From Bradyrhizobium diversitatis (GTDB lineage Bacteria; Pseudomonadota; Alphaproteobacteria; Rhizobiales; Xanthobacteraceae), in assembly GCF_016031635.1 (NCBI RefSeq), contig NZ_JACEGD010000019.1:62001-126000 (forward strand): DNA of 64,000 nt, in the 5' to 3' direction. The notes below the pieces were generated by a model. It saw only the letters and a list, made by a program, of their open reading frames with translations, made no database searches and was not told where the DNA came from. The first letter of the stretch is position 1. The number at the start of each line of letters is the position of its first letter. Both the position numbers and the translations under genes were made by a program. Positions 52,806-62,291 of this stretch are shown here, one piece after another.

Positions 52806-54110
52806 TCAGGACAGACGAAGAGCGTCATTGATCGATGTCGTCGCCTTCTCGGAAACCACACCCGTCCCGTGTTCAGATCTACCCGGCAGATCGCAAATCG
52901 AACTCATGCTCTCGATCCAGCGACGCACGATGGTGCGGCGGTCCCAACGTTCGATGGAACGCTTTCGTCCCTCTGCGCCAAGCCTCTCGCTAAGAGAAGG
53001 ATCTTCGCTTAGCTGAAGGATGGCATCTGCAAGCGATCGAACGTCTCCCGGCGCAACGAGCAAACCGGCACCCTGCACTTCGGCAGCAAGCCCCGTGCCC
53101 CGTTCTGCCATCGCGACGACGGGGCGCGCGGACGCAAACATCGCCCCCAACTTGGACGGCAATACAAGGTCGGCCGCCTCCGCCCTCTGCGGGACTACGT
53201 GAAGGTCAGCCGTCGCCAACAATTCGTTGAAACTTTCGTTCGACTGGAGTCCCAGGAAATGAACTCTCGGATTCTCAGAGGCCATGTCTACCAGTCTTGC
53301 CTTGTGCGGCCCTTCACCAGCGAGAATGAAATGCAGTCGCGGATTACGCCGAAGAAGAGCGGCGGCTTCGACGAGGAGGTCGAGTCCCTGCTTGGCCGAC
53401 ATGGTCCCGGAGTAGAGAGCAACGACGTCATCTTCGTCGATATTCAGGGATGCGCGATATTTGGTCTGCTTCGGACGGGGAAATATCACATCCGTGTCGA
53501 TCCAGTTTCGGATCTCGGTCGTTCTTTGCGGATCGACGTCCTTGTCCCACAAACGCTCCACCATTTGCGGACAGATGCTGGAAACGCGATCAAACGACCT
53601 GAGGACCGCCGCCTCCGCCTTGAGCATCACCTTCCGTAGGGAAGCATTCCGGAGCAGTCCTAGACCGTATGCGGCATCAATTTCGAAGTCTTGCACATGA
53701 AGCCACGACTTAGCACCGGTGCGACGAGCAACAAAGGAAGCAAACCGGGCCGACATCAACGACGGCGCGACGGAAATTATGATGTCGGGCCGCCAGGAAT
53801 ATGCATCGATCAGCGCCGGCACCAAGCTTGTCAGTGCAAAGGACAAGTGGTGAATCAGACGCTTTGCACCAGTCGGCTGCTTGGGAACGTAGATCGGCGC
53901 TCGCATGACGCCCACGCCCCCCATCATCGAGCGCCTGAAATAGGAGCCACTCAAACCGGCTGGGATGCTCCAGGCCGGATAGTAGGGAGGCGCCGTAACG
54001 ACCCTCACCTCGTGGCCCTCGGCAACAAGGCTTTCGCAAAGCTCCGTATTGTATTTGGCCACGCCGATCAGATCGGGAGCGTAATTGATGCCGACCAAAA
54101 GAATACGCAT
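52806..54110 (-). CDS. WcaI-like GT4 glycosyltransferase (putative fucosyltransferase)
   Basis: A 434-residue glycosyltransferase that matches the colanic acid WcaI type: MRILLVGINYAPDLIGVAKYNTELCESL at the N-terminus, TAPPYYPAW, then VVALYSGTMSAKQGLDLLVEAA and VVPQRAEAADLVLPSKLGAMFASARPV. It would add a sugar, perhaps fucose, to the growing repeat unit. It lies 153 bases upstream of gmd on the same strand. The C-terminal 25 residues are unconserved. Confidence 0.88.
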   Translation of the reverse strand: MRILLVGINYAPDLIGVAKYNTELCESLVAEGHEVRVVTAPPYYPAWSIPAGLSGSYFRRSMMGGVGVMRAPIYVPKQPTGAKRLIHHLSFALTSLVPALIDAYSWRPDIIISVAPSLMSARFASFVARRTGAKSWLHVQDFEIDAAYGLGLLRNASLRKVMLKAEAAVLRSFDRVSSICPQMVERLWDKDVDPQRTTEIRNWIDTDVIFPRPKQTKYRASLNIDEDDVVALYSGTMSAKQGLDLLVEAAALLRRNPRLHFILAGEGPHKARLVDMASENPRVHFLGLQSNESFNELLATADLHVVPQRAEAADLVLPSKLGAMFASARPVVAMAERGTGLAAEVQGAGLLVAPGDVRSLADAILQLSEDPSLSERLGAEGRKRSIERWDRRTIVRRWIESMSSICDLPGRSEHGTGVVSEKATTSINDALRLS

Positions 54111-54477
54111 TCAATCCAAATCCTAAACGATAACTCGTATCCAAAGAACCCGAGACAGCCAAGGATCACCGCTTTGGCTTCGCAGCCTCCGCTGAAACGA
54201 TCGCTGCCGCGGCGGCTAATCGCCGCTTGAACTCCGGTGCGAAATCGAGGGGACTACGCTCGGTAAGGCCCGCCAATCGTCGGAAAGAAAAACTTCGCTC
54301 CGGGCCAGTACGTGCGCTTGCGCAAGGTACCAGTCTGTCGCTCCCCGCACTTTCGCTTGCGAGGTGGTGGCAGCTCTCATTAACGGAGTAAAGAAAGGAT
54401 CATTTTAATGATGAACGCGTACCGTCAAGAGCCGTCAAGCGCGACAAGCAACGCAAGCTCTCCGAGAAACGTCCCGC
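54111..54477. other. 367-base region without a supported gene
   Basis: Between the WcaI-like gene and the small exported-protein gene, both on the minus strand. Contains CTTGCGCAAGG near 54318 (a short palindrome). A short plus-strand frame starting at 54408 after GAAAGGA overlaps the exported-protein gene and is not supported by composition. Promoter of the WcaI-like operon is probably here. Confidence 0.4.
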
Positions 54478-54753
54478 CTAGTAAGGCCGGCGAAGGACCG
54501 GGCTTGTCTCCGCTATACAGACCCGATCCCAATACCAACCGTAGGGAGTTTCCACGCGGACTTGAGGGCAACGCCGCCGCGGCACATAGCGGTATGGATA
54601 TGGTTGAGCCCAGAAGGTAACCGGGAATACGTGTTCGGCCGGCGTCGGGACGACGGGTGCCGGCAACTGCATCGCAGCGATTGCCTGCGGCCCGGCCAAC
54701 AAGACCATTGCCGATACCAACAACCCCAAACGCCGGATAGTCTGCTTTGCCAT
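54478..54753 (-). CDS. small exported protein, hypothetical
   Basis: A 91-residue protein with a Sec signal (LGLLVSAMVLLAGPQAIAA) and an aromatic, Arg-rich mature part with two Cys (RRRCPQVRVETPYGWYWDRVC) that could form one disulphide. The ATG at 54753 has GGGGAAGG at good spacing; the open frame runs 19 codons further upstream. It sits alone in EPS module B. Function unknown; similar in build to the protein at 48282. Confidence 0.7.
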   Translation of the reverse strand: MAKQTIRRLGLLVSAMVLLAGPQAIAAMQLPAPVVPTPAEHVFPVTFWAQPYPYRYVPRRRCPQVRVETPYGWYWDRVCIAETSPVLRRPY

Positions 54754-54912
54754 CACCTTCCCCTGCGCTCGCCAACCGGCGACGAAATGCACCAAATCAG
54801 AATATTTCAAAATTCAGCCGGATATCGAGCAGATTATTTATCAACGGGATCGGAAAAAGGCAACGGACCATAGCGTATTCATCCACCAGCCCGGAATATC
54901 GAATCGGGGCCG

Positions 54913-55974
54913 CTAGAAGGCGCCGGCACCCTCCTTTTCCGGTGCTCGCCGGTACTCGCCCCTGATGAATTGTGTGCTGACAGCCTGAAACAGCGGGGCG
55001 TTCTCCCTGCCAAGACCCGCGAAGACCAGGATATCGCGCAGGGTTCGCCACCGACTTTCGTCGTATTCGCCTATTCGGGCGCCGACAGGCAGCACCAGCG
55101 ACCGCTGCTGCTCCATTTCGAACTTGACGCGCTCGGGAGCGAGGCCGGACCGGTCAAAATCGACAATGATCGGAATCGCCCGGCTGTAATCGGCATAGGC
55201 AAATTGCCACCCCCGAACCAAGCCGTGCAACAGATCGGCAATTGCGGACGGCCGCTCTCGAATCAGATCATTGCTGGCGAAATAAACCTGCCCAGGCACG
55301 TGGATTGCGTAGTCCTGGGGTTTCATGACGCTCAATGGGACGTAGTCCGCGCTTGTCTGGCTAGGCTGCTGATCGATCGGGACAACGATCGCGTCCACAT
55401 CCCCGGATCTCAGTGCCTGGAAGTTGGCCCGGTCGGAAACCTTGACGATCTGGCTACGTGGCAATCGAAGCCTGGCCATCATGGCGTCGAAGACGACCTC
55501 TGCCTCACTCCCCTCGCGGCAACCGATGCGCTTGCCGATGAGGTCATCCGGCCGATGCAAGCCCGACCGCTCCAGCGCGAAAATCGCCACCGAGGTGTCA
55601 AGGAAGCTGGCTGCAAAGGCAGTGACAGGAGCCCCTCGCCAAACCGCAAGCAAGAACTTCTGGCCCGTCGTCACCCCGATTGCATTCTCCCTCGCAACCG
55701 TTTCGACGAAATTGGGATCGTCTGGAAGGGCTCTCATTGCGACGCCTCGCTTGAAATAGCCCTCCTTGGCAGCAATCATCTCGCCGGCGAAGCGAGCGGA
55801 GTAAGGTCCATCCAGGAAGAAGCTGGCGTGAAACGAGGAATCGGCGGGGGTGTGGACGGGCGTAACGTCGGGAATCAAGGCGAAGACAACAATGCCGGTT
55901 GCGGACAGCGCCGCGAGACCGATCGCCACCCGGCGCGTCACCGTTGATCCCGATCGCCGTCGTCGGTGACGCAT
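54913..55974 (-). CDS. ABC-type substrate-binding protein, NMT1/nitrate-sulfonate family
   Basis: A 353-residue exported or membrane-anchored binding protein. A basic N-terminus with a hydrophobic segment (VAIGLAALSATGIVVFALI) precedes a type II periplasmic binding fold (FFLDGPYSARFAGEMIAAKEGYFKRGV, LIGKRIGCREGSEAEVVFDAM, RSGDVDAIVVP). No permease or ATPase gene is near, so it is an orphan. ATG 55974 is chosen because GAAGGGG lies about eight bases upstream; an ATG at 56013 has none. It diverges from the second sugar phosphotransferase. Ligand unknown; possibly pyrimidine-like or sulfonate-like by family. Confidence 0.85.
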   Translation of the reverse strand: MRHRRRRSGSTVTRRVAIGLAALSATGIVVFALIPDVTPVHTPADSSFHASFFLDGPYSARFAGEMIAAKEGYFKRGVAMRALPDDPNFVETVARENAIGVTTGQKFLLAVWRGAPVTAFAASFLDTSVAIFALERSGLHRPDDLIGKRIGCREGSEAEVVFDAMMARLRLPRSQIVKVSDRANFQALRSGDVDAIVVPIDQQPSQTSADYVPLSVMKPQDYAIHVPGQVYFASNDLIRERPSAIADLLHGLVRGWQFAYADYSRAIPIIVDFDRSGLAPERVKFEMEQQRSLVLPVGARIGEYDESRWRTLRDILVFAGLGRENAPLFQAVSTQFIRGEYRRAPEKEGAGAF

Positions 55975-56132
55975 GAACGTATCCCCTTCCGACCTTCGAA
56001 TTTTGTGTTCCAAATGGCAGAATTAGGATAATAAGAGCACAAGAAGTAAGGTTATTTTTTCATTCGTCTTGTTTCGGCTACGGCCTTTCCTGATAGCACC
56101 CAACCGGATCTTCCTTTTTCTGAGTTGATATT

Positions 56133-57632
56133 ATGACAATTGCATCGGCTCGCCCGACCTGCGCCGCGGACAGTCCGGTAGAGATTCACGTTCTCGATGA
56201 GGCGAATCCGGCACGTGCAAGTTTAGTCGTACGATGGTGGCGACCCAACATTGTCGAACTGCTGGCTCTTGTGGCCGACGCTATCATCATCGTCGCAAGC
56301 GGCGTCGGCTGCGCTGCCGGATACCAGATCTATGCACGGCCTGAGCACGACCAACTCGACGTCTACACCGCACTCAGCTTCCTCGTTGCGCTCAACTTTA
56401 TACTTCTGATCAAGGTTCAGCACGGCTACGCTCTCAAAAACTTTACTGACCTGCCGCAGCTATTCAAAAAGACACTGGCAACGTGGACCGCCTTGTTCAG
56501 CGCGCTGATCGTTATCACCTTCGCCATGAAGGCCAGCAATCAAGTCTCGCGCGGCACGATAATCTCGTTCTACCTGGTCACTCCAGTCCTGCTTCTGCTG
56601 GCGAAGGCAGCCATTGCGCGATTTGTCACGACGGCGTTGCGGAACGGTGGTGCCTTCGCCAGGCGCCGCGCCGTGGCGATCGCCGAGCGCGGGTTGCTGT
56701 CATCGGAGGCAATGGCAGAGCTCACACAGCATGGCTACCGGATCACGCGGATCATGGAGCTCCGCCCGGAGTGCCTGACTTCGCCGGCGCTGATCCCGTC
56801 GATCGGACCGCGCCTCGACGACTTCGTCGCCTACGCGCGGGAGAACCAGATCGAACAGGTGTTCCTGCTGCTCAAGTGGGATCATTGGCACGCGATCGAC
56901 ATGATCGCGGACGCGCTGAGAATCCTTCCGATACCGGTAAATCTCGTCTCCGATCCGGATGTCTCGAGGTTCTTGCGCTACCCGGTCACGACTGCCGGAA
57001 GCAGCATGATTGCAGAGATACGGCGTGCACCAATTTCGCGACAAGAACAGGCTCTCAAACGCGCGTTCGACCTGATCGGTGCCAGCCTCGGCCTGCTGGT
57101 GTTCGCACCGGTCATGCTGATGACCGCGATCCTGATCAAATGCACGTCGACCGGCCCGGTGTTGTTTCGGCAGACCCGGAACGGCTTCAACGGTCGCGCC
57201 TTCAAGATCTACAAGTTTCGGACGATGCGCGTGCTGGAAGATGGACCGATCATTCTGCAGGCGCGCAGGAACGATCCTCGCGTAACCCCGGTCGGCAGAT
57301 GGCTACGTAAGACCTCGATCGACGAACTGCCGCAGCTCCTCAATGTCCTGCTGGGCGACATGTCGCTGGTCGGCCCCCGCCCCCACGCGGCTGCGCACAA
57401 CTCGGAGTATGAGCAGGTCATCAGCAACTACGCGTTTCGCCAACACGTCAAACCAGGCATCACCGGCTGGGCCCAGGTCAACGGTTACCGCGGCGAAACG
57501 CTGACCGTCAACATGATGAAATCCAGGGTCGACCTGGACTTGTGGTACATCAACAACTGGAGCATCTGGCTCGACGCGAAGATCATCTTGCGCACCGTGG
57601 TACAAGTGACTCGCGATCCCGTGGCCTACTGA
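56133..57632 (+). CDS. undecaprenyl-phosphate sugar phosphotransferase (WcaJ/PssY-type), second copy
   Basis: Initiates lipid-linked repeat-unit synthesis. The 499-residue protein has four to five N-terminal membrane segments, a central CoA-binding-like domain (about 160-290) and the sugar transferase domain: KRAFDLIGASLGLLVFAP, FKIYKFRTM, TSIDELPQLLNVLLGDMSLVGPRPHA, KPGITGWAQVNGYRGET. It matches the enzyme at 44572 in all motifs but differs widely in its N-terminal half, so it is an old paralogue. It diverges from the orphan binding protein and heads a plus-strand stretch with a flippase 230 bases on. Confidence 0.94.
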   Translation: MTIASARPTCAADSPVEIHVLDEANPARASLVVRWWRPNIVELLALVADAIIIVASGVGCAAGYQIYARPEHDQLDVYTALSFLVALNFILLIKVQHGYALKNFTDLPQLFKKTLATWTALFSALIVITFAMKASNQVSRGTIISFYLVTPVLLLLAKAAIARFVTTALRNGGAFARRRAVAIAERGLLSSEAMAELTQHGYRITRIMELRPECLTSPALIPSIGPRLDDFVAYARENQIEQVFLLLKWDHWHAIDMIADALRILPIPVNLVSDPDVSRFLRYPVTTAGSSMIAEIRRAPISRQEQALKRAFDLIGASLGLLVFAPVMLMTAILIKCTSTGPVLFRQTRNGFNGRAFKIYKFRTMRVLEDGPIILQARRNDPRVTPVGRWLRKTSIDELPQLLNVLLGDMSLVGPRPHAAAHNSEYEQVISNYAFRQHVKPGITGWAQVNGYRGETLTVNMMKSRVDLDLWYINNWSIWLDAKIILRTVVQVTRDPVAY

Positions 57633-57862
57633 TGTCTTGTCCCGCCCCATCCGGTAGAGGCATTCCATTCATTCAGCGATGCCGCCAATCGTATGGGCAC
57701 GCGCCTGATCGTGGATTCGTTCGCCCAGAATGAGAATCAGGCAATTAACTCTGTCCTCAAACAAGCTCGCATCGGGGCTGCGCATCATCCTATAACGTTG
57801 CGCAAAGAGGGCACCACCGCTAAGGCCCTAGCGCCCGCCAGCAGCAATCCAATTTCAGGAAG

Positions 57863-59083
57863 ATGAAAACCTACCTCATCAAATATTTCGTTCTGGGCAG
57901 CGAGCAGGTCATCTTCAGCTTCTCCAATTTCTTCTACCTGGCGGTGGTCGCGCGCCGGCTGCCGCTGGCCGAATTCGCCGAGCTGAGCCTTGGATATACC
58001 TGCTATCTCATTCTCATCGGCGCTCATCACGCGGTCATCTGCGATCCCATCATCGCGACCGGAATCAGCGCACAGGACAGTCAACGATCATTGTTACGGC
58101 GCCTGTGGACGATCAATGTATCCTTTTGCTGCCTGGCACTGGCCGCAGGATGCGCACTCGTCTTGACCAGCAGCACTCACGAGATGCAAACGCTCACCGT
58201 TGTAGCTCTCGCCTGCCTGTTCTTCAGCTTTGCCGGTCCGGTCCAGTTCGTTCGGCGAATTATGCACATTCAGGGACACGTGCAGGCATCCGCCGTCGCA
58301 GCAGCGGCTTACGCAACGGTCCTGATCGTGTCAGCCTGGATGCTGCCCCACGTCAATCTGGAATCGCACTTTGCATATACCGTACCGTTCATCCTCGGCA
58401 ATCTGGTCTTCCTTGTCTCAGCTTGGCGAAACATCCCACGCAAGCTCAACGACAACCAGAACATCTCCCTGAAGTCCCATTTCCGGGCGGGATATTCGTT
58501 CCTGATCAACAACCTCCTCGGCCTGGCGACGACAAATATCTATCCGTTCGTGTTCGTGTTTCTGAACTCGCCTGAAGCCGTTGCAAGCTATCGGCTGATG
58601 TTCGCCGTGATAGCTCCATTCGCGCAGTTGCTTGGCGGGCTCTCAGGATTCATCACGCCGCGCATTGCAGTCGCGAGGATCAGCCAGATTGAAACGCCTC
58701 ACCTGCTGATCCTGGCTCTGATCGTCTTTGCTCCGCTTCCGTTGGCCGTCATGGCAATTTGGTTCGGCAGCGACGCGGCCTCTCTCATCTTCGGAGCCAA
58801 GTATGTCGCGCTCGGAGGATCAATCCCCGTTGCATTGATTTCGACGAGCTTCGCCCTCGCACTCGCGACCGTGAGCATGTGGCTGAGGGCCAATCACCGG
58901 CTCGGCCTGATGCAGGCCGGCAGCTTGATCTCCGCGGCGATCACCGCCGTCATCGCGATTCCCAGTTGCCTGGCTCTTGGCGTTACCGGTGCGTTCGTGT
59001 CGCTGGCGATTGCCAATGGCGCCGCGGCGCTTTGGGTGGCAGTCAAGGGAACCTCGGGCCGTATCCGAACGCAGCCCGGTTAG
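57863..59083 (+). CDS. polysaccharide flippase-like membrane protein
   Basis: A 406-residue integral membrane protein with about twelve segments and short loops, of the MOP/Wzx type (LAVVARRLPLAEFAELSLGYTCYLIL near the N-terminus). Shorter than the flippases at 24507 and 31745. It would flip the repeat unit of EPS module B. Convergent with the polymerase-like gene, four bases apart. The call rests on topology and context. Confidence 0.78.
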   Translation: MKTYLIKYFVLGSEQVIFSFSNFFYLAVVARRLPLAEFAELSLGYTCYLILIGAHHAVICDPIIATGISAQDSQRSLLRRLWTINVSFCCLALAAGCALVLTSSTHEMQTLTVVALACLFFSFAGPVQFVRRIMHIQGHVQASAVAAAAYATVLIVSAWMLPHVNLESHFAYTVPFILGNLVFLVSAWRNIPRKLNDNQNISLKSHFRAGYSFLINNLLGLATTNIYPFVFVFLNSPEAVASYRLMFAVIAPFAQLLGGLSGFITPRIAVARISQIETPHLLILALIVFAPLPLAVMAIWFGSDAASLIFGAKYVALGGSIPVALISTSFALALATVSMWLRANHRLGLMQAGSLISAAITAVIAIPSCLALGVTGAFVSLAIANGAAALWVAVKGTSGRIRTQPG

Positions 59084-59087
59084 CCGC

Positions 59088-60539
59088 TCAATTCTGCGAC
59101 GTCTCCGGCATTGAGCCGCGGCGGATTGAGGGGGGTGCAGGAATATGGACCGTCCGTTTGGTGAGGAGGAGCATGACCGCCGAAGCCACGACGGTAGAGC
59201 TATGGATTGCCCATTCCGACCACCCCACTTGAAACGGGCCGCGAAGCAAGATCATGCATAGCATCGGCGAAAGACAGAGAATGAAGTACAGCGGCGACAG
59301 CCTTTGGGCAGCGAGGCCGCGACGTTCTACCCGATCGAGAACATAGACGATCGCAACCGACATCAGCATCGCCCCAACAATCCCGAAGCTGAAATAGCCC
59401 TCGATCGGCGGCGGAGCCGAAACGTTATCGGTGCCGAAGCCTTTCAGGATGAAGATGTAGTCATGCATGATCTCGCCGACTGTTCTTCCCTTCCCCGCCC
59501 AAAGATCGCGCGGAACGAAGAACAGCAGTGCCCCCATGATGTTCGATCCCCATTCCAAGCCCTTCATTTCGACCCACATGATGGCATAGCAGAACAGATC
59601 CAGGCCTGAGAAATCAGGATGGACGAAGAACTGGGAGAACGGCCGCTGATCGAGAGAGACGTTTGCGTACCGGAAAATGGATCCGAATATGGGCGACGCC
59701 AGCAATCCGGCGAAATAGGTGACAAGAAACAGACGAACGCTCCTTGGACCAAATATCGCAAGCACGCAGAATACGATCAATGTCGAGGAGCGAAAACGTG
59801 CGGAAATGAGCGGATTGTTGATGAAGAGACCCGCCAGAAGCAGAACTACAAAGCATGTCACCCAGCCCGTGTTCCGGCGAGCCAAGGCGACACTGGCACC
59901 GATTACGGGAGCAACCAGGGTGAATGGCCGGAAGAATGCCGTGACCAGAATGTTGATCATCTTGCTTTCGCCAACCACTGAACCGAAAGCCTCGCGGTTC
60001 ACCTGAAGCAATGACGAGCCAAGATAACCAACCAATCCGAGCGATACGACCATCGAGGCAGCTGCCAGAAGGGTGTAGTTCGGGTTTGGCTCGGCGGCGA
60101 GGCTTCTGTCCAGAAACCGGTTAGGGCGGGATTCGGGAGCTCGAAAGGGACGATAGACGACGAAGCAGAGGCCCACGATCGTCATGAATGCGCAAAGGAC
60201 GCTGGCCGGCACAACGAGACTTACATCAGCCAGAATTGGATCGAAGTCGTTTCCGATCTGCTGAAGAGGCGCCACGGCCAGAAACAGAAGGTTGAAGACG
60301 AAGAAGACAACGAACAGCAGGTAAGATCTGGCCAGAGCAATCTTCAGTCCGAATAGGGAAACGATCCCGTTCACCGCCAGTATCATGGCAGCGATCAACG
60401 AAGCACGCGGGCTGGACCAGGCCTGGGTGAACGAGAGGAGCAAGTAGGCTCCGGCCGAGCCGATCACGACATAGTCGAAGACGCTCTTCGGCGTCACATA
60501 CAACTGGGAAGCGGCTGCACTACGCGAGAACTGGTTCAT
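59088..60539 (-). CDS. polymerase-like membrane protein (Wzy/O-antigen polymerase type)
   Basis: A 483-residue membrane protein with about eleven to twelve segments, a large cytoplasmic-looking loop (residues 135-155) and a big periplasmic loop (about 310-385) with DLWAGKGRTVGEIMHDYIF and PIEGYFSFGIVGAML, which matches the oligosaccharide repeat-unit polymerase pattern (a conserved polar loop before a late membrane segment). It is convergent with the flippase and divergent from the GH71-like gene. It would polymerise the module B repeat unit. Weak sequence conservation in this family limits certainty. Confidence 0.75.
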   Translation of the reverse strand: MNQFSRSAAASQLYVTPKSVFDYVVIGSAGAYLLLSFTQAWSSPRASLIAAMILAVNGIVSLFGLKIALARSYLLFVVFFVFNLLFLAVAPLQQIGNDFDPILADVSLVVPASVLCAFMTIVGLCFVVYRPFRAPESRPNRFLDRSLAAEPNPNYTLLAAASMVVSLGLVGYLGSSLLQVNREAFGSVVGESKMINILVTAFFRPFTLVAPVIGASVALARRNTGWVTCFVVLLLAGLFINNPLISARFRSSTLIVFCVLAIFGPRSVRLFLVTYFAGLLASPIFGSIFRYANVSLDQRPFSQFFVHPDFSGLDLFCYAIMWVEMKGLEWGSNIMGALLFFVPRDLWAGKGRTVGEIMHDYIFILKGFGTDNVSAPPPIEGYFSFGIVGAMLMSVAIVYVLDRVERRGLAAQRLSPLYFILCLSPMLCMILLRGPFQVGWSEWAIHSSTVVASAVMLLLTKRTVHIPAPPSIRRGSMPETSQN

Positions 60540-60745
60540 AACCTAAAAAACATTAGAGTTCGCCAAGCTCCACGTTGCGGCGCCGGCTCTGGAAAGAGCA
60601 CATCCCACCGCAGTTCAGCCTCGGTGCAGATCGTACAATACATATCTCGGTCGCGTTAACGCTTCGAACTCGCTCACCTTGCGGCCAAATCTCAGGTGAG
60701 ATATCCTTGTAATATATAGAAGATATCAACGGAATACTTACTTGA

Positions 60746-62209
60746 ATGTCCTTTTTCCCGGCCCGGATTAACGACGACCTAAAGCTGCACGCCCGTATGG
60801 ACCGGCGTCGGCTTCTCTCCGCCGGCATCCTCCTCGCGGGAGCATCTTCAATGCCGGCCTCGGTGGCGGCCGCGACAAGTTCAGGAGCAAAGGCGAAGAA
60901 AGTTTACGCTCATTGGCATTGGTTTCCGACCTCGTTCGATAACTGGCCGGCGGACAAAGATCAGTATGCCGATTATATGTCGCCAGACGGGACCCAAGGT
61001 AAACTTCGGGCCGAAGGCGGCTTCGTTCGCGAACGGCCCCTGCCTCGACCTCCACGCCCAGAGGCAAACTGGGCTGTGCTCGACATGCTCGATGAGATCA
61101 AAGCCGCTCGTCACATCGGGCTGGATGGTTTCCTGTTCAACATGGGAGGCATAGACGACGGCTCCCCGTACATGATCCACCTACGCAACATGCTCGAGGC
61201 CGCCAAACAGGGCCCGCCGGGATTTGAAGTCATACTATCGATCGATACCGTAATTCTGGTGAAGACACCGGTCGACGCGATCGCCGACGCGATCCTCAAG
61301 CTGGCGCGGAACTCCCACGTTGCGCGTCAATCCGACGGCCGACTGATCCTGGGGGCCTTTTCTCCCGAGCAATGGGACGTTGGCCGATGGAAGGAACTGT
61401 TGCAACGACTGACGGCCAGCGGAGAGAAGGTCTTCTTCTATCCTACATTTCTCGATGTGCGCAGAACGATCGATTTCATGGATTTGATCGATGGCGCATC
61501 GATGTGGGGGGTCGACAAACTGAGCGACATCCCTCTTCTCAAGAAAGTAGGAAAGTTGGCGAAGCAGGCCGGGAAGGTCTGGGCATCCGTGGTGTGGCCC
61601 CAGGACTTCCGGCCGCACAATCGCTGGTTCTCGGAATGCCACAACAGTGAATTATTCCGGGCCTCTTGGGCCGCGGCGATGGAAATCGGCTCCGACGCGG
61701 TCAACATCGCCACCTGGAACGACTATTCCGAAGGATCCGAAATTCGACCGTCCACCAGCATTCAATATGCTTTTTATGATCTCGCTGCGTTCTATATCGC
61801 TTGGTTCAAGAACGGCACGATGCCGCCGATCACCGAAGACGTGCTCTACTATTTTCACCGAATCGAGTCCACCGAGGCGGCTGGGACCGGCTCTGCTCAA
61901 CCGTTTAGGTTCGCGACAAATCTGGTCAGCCGCTTTGCCGATCCGCCTCAGAACGACATTGAGTTGCTTGCGTTCTTGAAGGAGCCGGGCGAGCTCACGA
62001 TAGTGACCGCGAAAGGCGCGAAGAGCCTGAAGGCGAAAGCTGGAATCACGTCGTTTCGAATTCCGCTGGTGCCGGGCAAAGTGAGTTTTCGCCTCAGCCG
62101 CGGAGACGCCAGCGTCATAGACCTCCCGAGCGCGTTCGAAATTCGTGAGACCTCGGCCTATCAGGATTTGCTGTATCACGGCGGATCGTCGTCCCGTCCA
62201 CCGGTCTAG
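60746..62209 (+). CDS. GH71-like (alpha-1,3-glucanase type) exported glycoside hydrolase
   Basis: A 487-residue protein with a Tat-like signal: DRRRLLSAGILLAGASSMPASVAAA. The catalytic region begins KKVYAHWHWFPTSFDNW and has DEIKAARHIGLDGFLFNMGG, VILSIDT and, at about residue 325, ATWNDYSEGSEIRPS, the pattern of the GH71/GH99-like family. It would cut alpha-linked glucan or mannan in the EPS. ATG 60746 gives a long n-region; ATG 60797 (MDRRRLLSAG) gives a compact Tat signal but lacks a ribosome binding site. It lies in EPS module B and opens a plus-strand run with the methyltransferase. Confidence 0.8.
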   Translation: MSFFPARINDDLKLHARMDRRRLLSAGILLAGASSMPASVAAATSSGAKAKKVYAHWHWFPTSFDNWPADKDQYADYMSPDGTQGKLRAEGGFVRERPLPRPPRPEANWAVLDMLDEIKAARHIGLDGFLFNMGGIDDGSPYMIHLRNMLEAAKQGPPGFEVILSIDTVILVKTPVDAIADAILKLARNSHVARQSDGRLILGAFSPEQWDVGRWKELLQRLTASGEKVFFYPTFLDVRRTIDFMDLIDGASMWGVDKLSDIPLLKKVGKLAKQAGKVWASVVWPQDFRPHNRWFSECHNSELFRASWAAAMEIGSDAVNIATWNDYSEGSEIRPSTSIQYAFYDLAAFYIAWFKNGTMPPITEDVLYYFHRIESTEAAGTGSAQPFRFATNLVSRFADPPQNDIELLAFLKEPGELTIVTAKGAKSLKAKAGITSFRIPLVPGKVSFRLSRGDASVIDLPSAFEIRETSAYQDLLYHGGSSSRPPV

Positions 62210-62291
62210 AATATTCCGGTCGTGGTTCAGGCGAGGACTGCCTGGATATTGGCCGTCATTTCTCTTGAGCGCACCAGCGTTAGTGAGTCCC

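Noticed and set aside
54408..54620. 70-codon plus-strand frame after GAAAGGA
   Set aside because: Overlaps a well-supported exported-protein gene on the other strand and has a disordered, biased sequence without family features.
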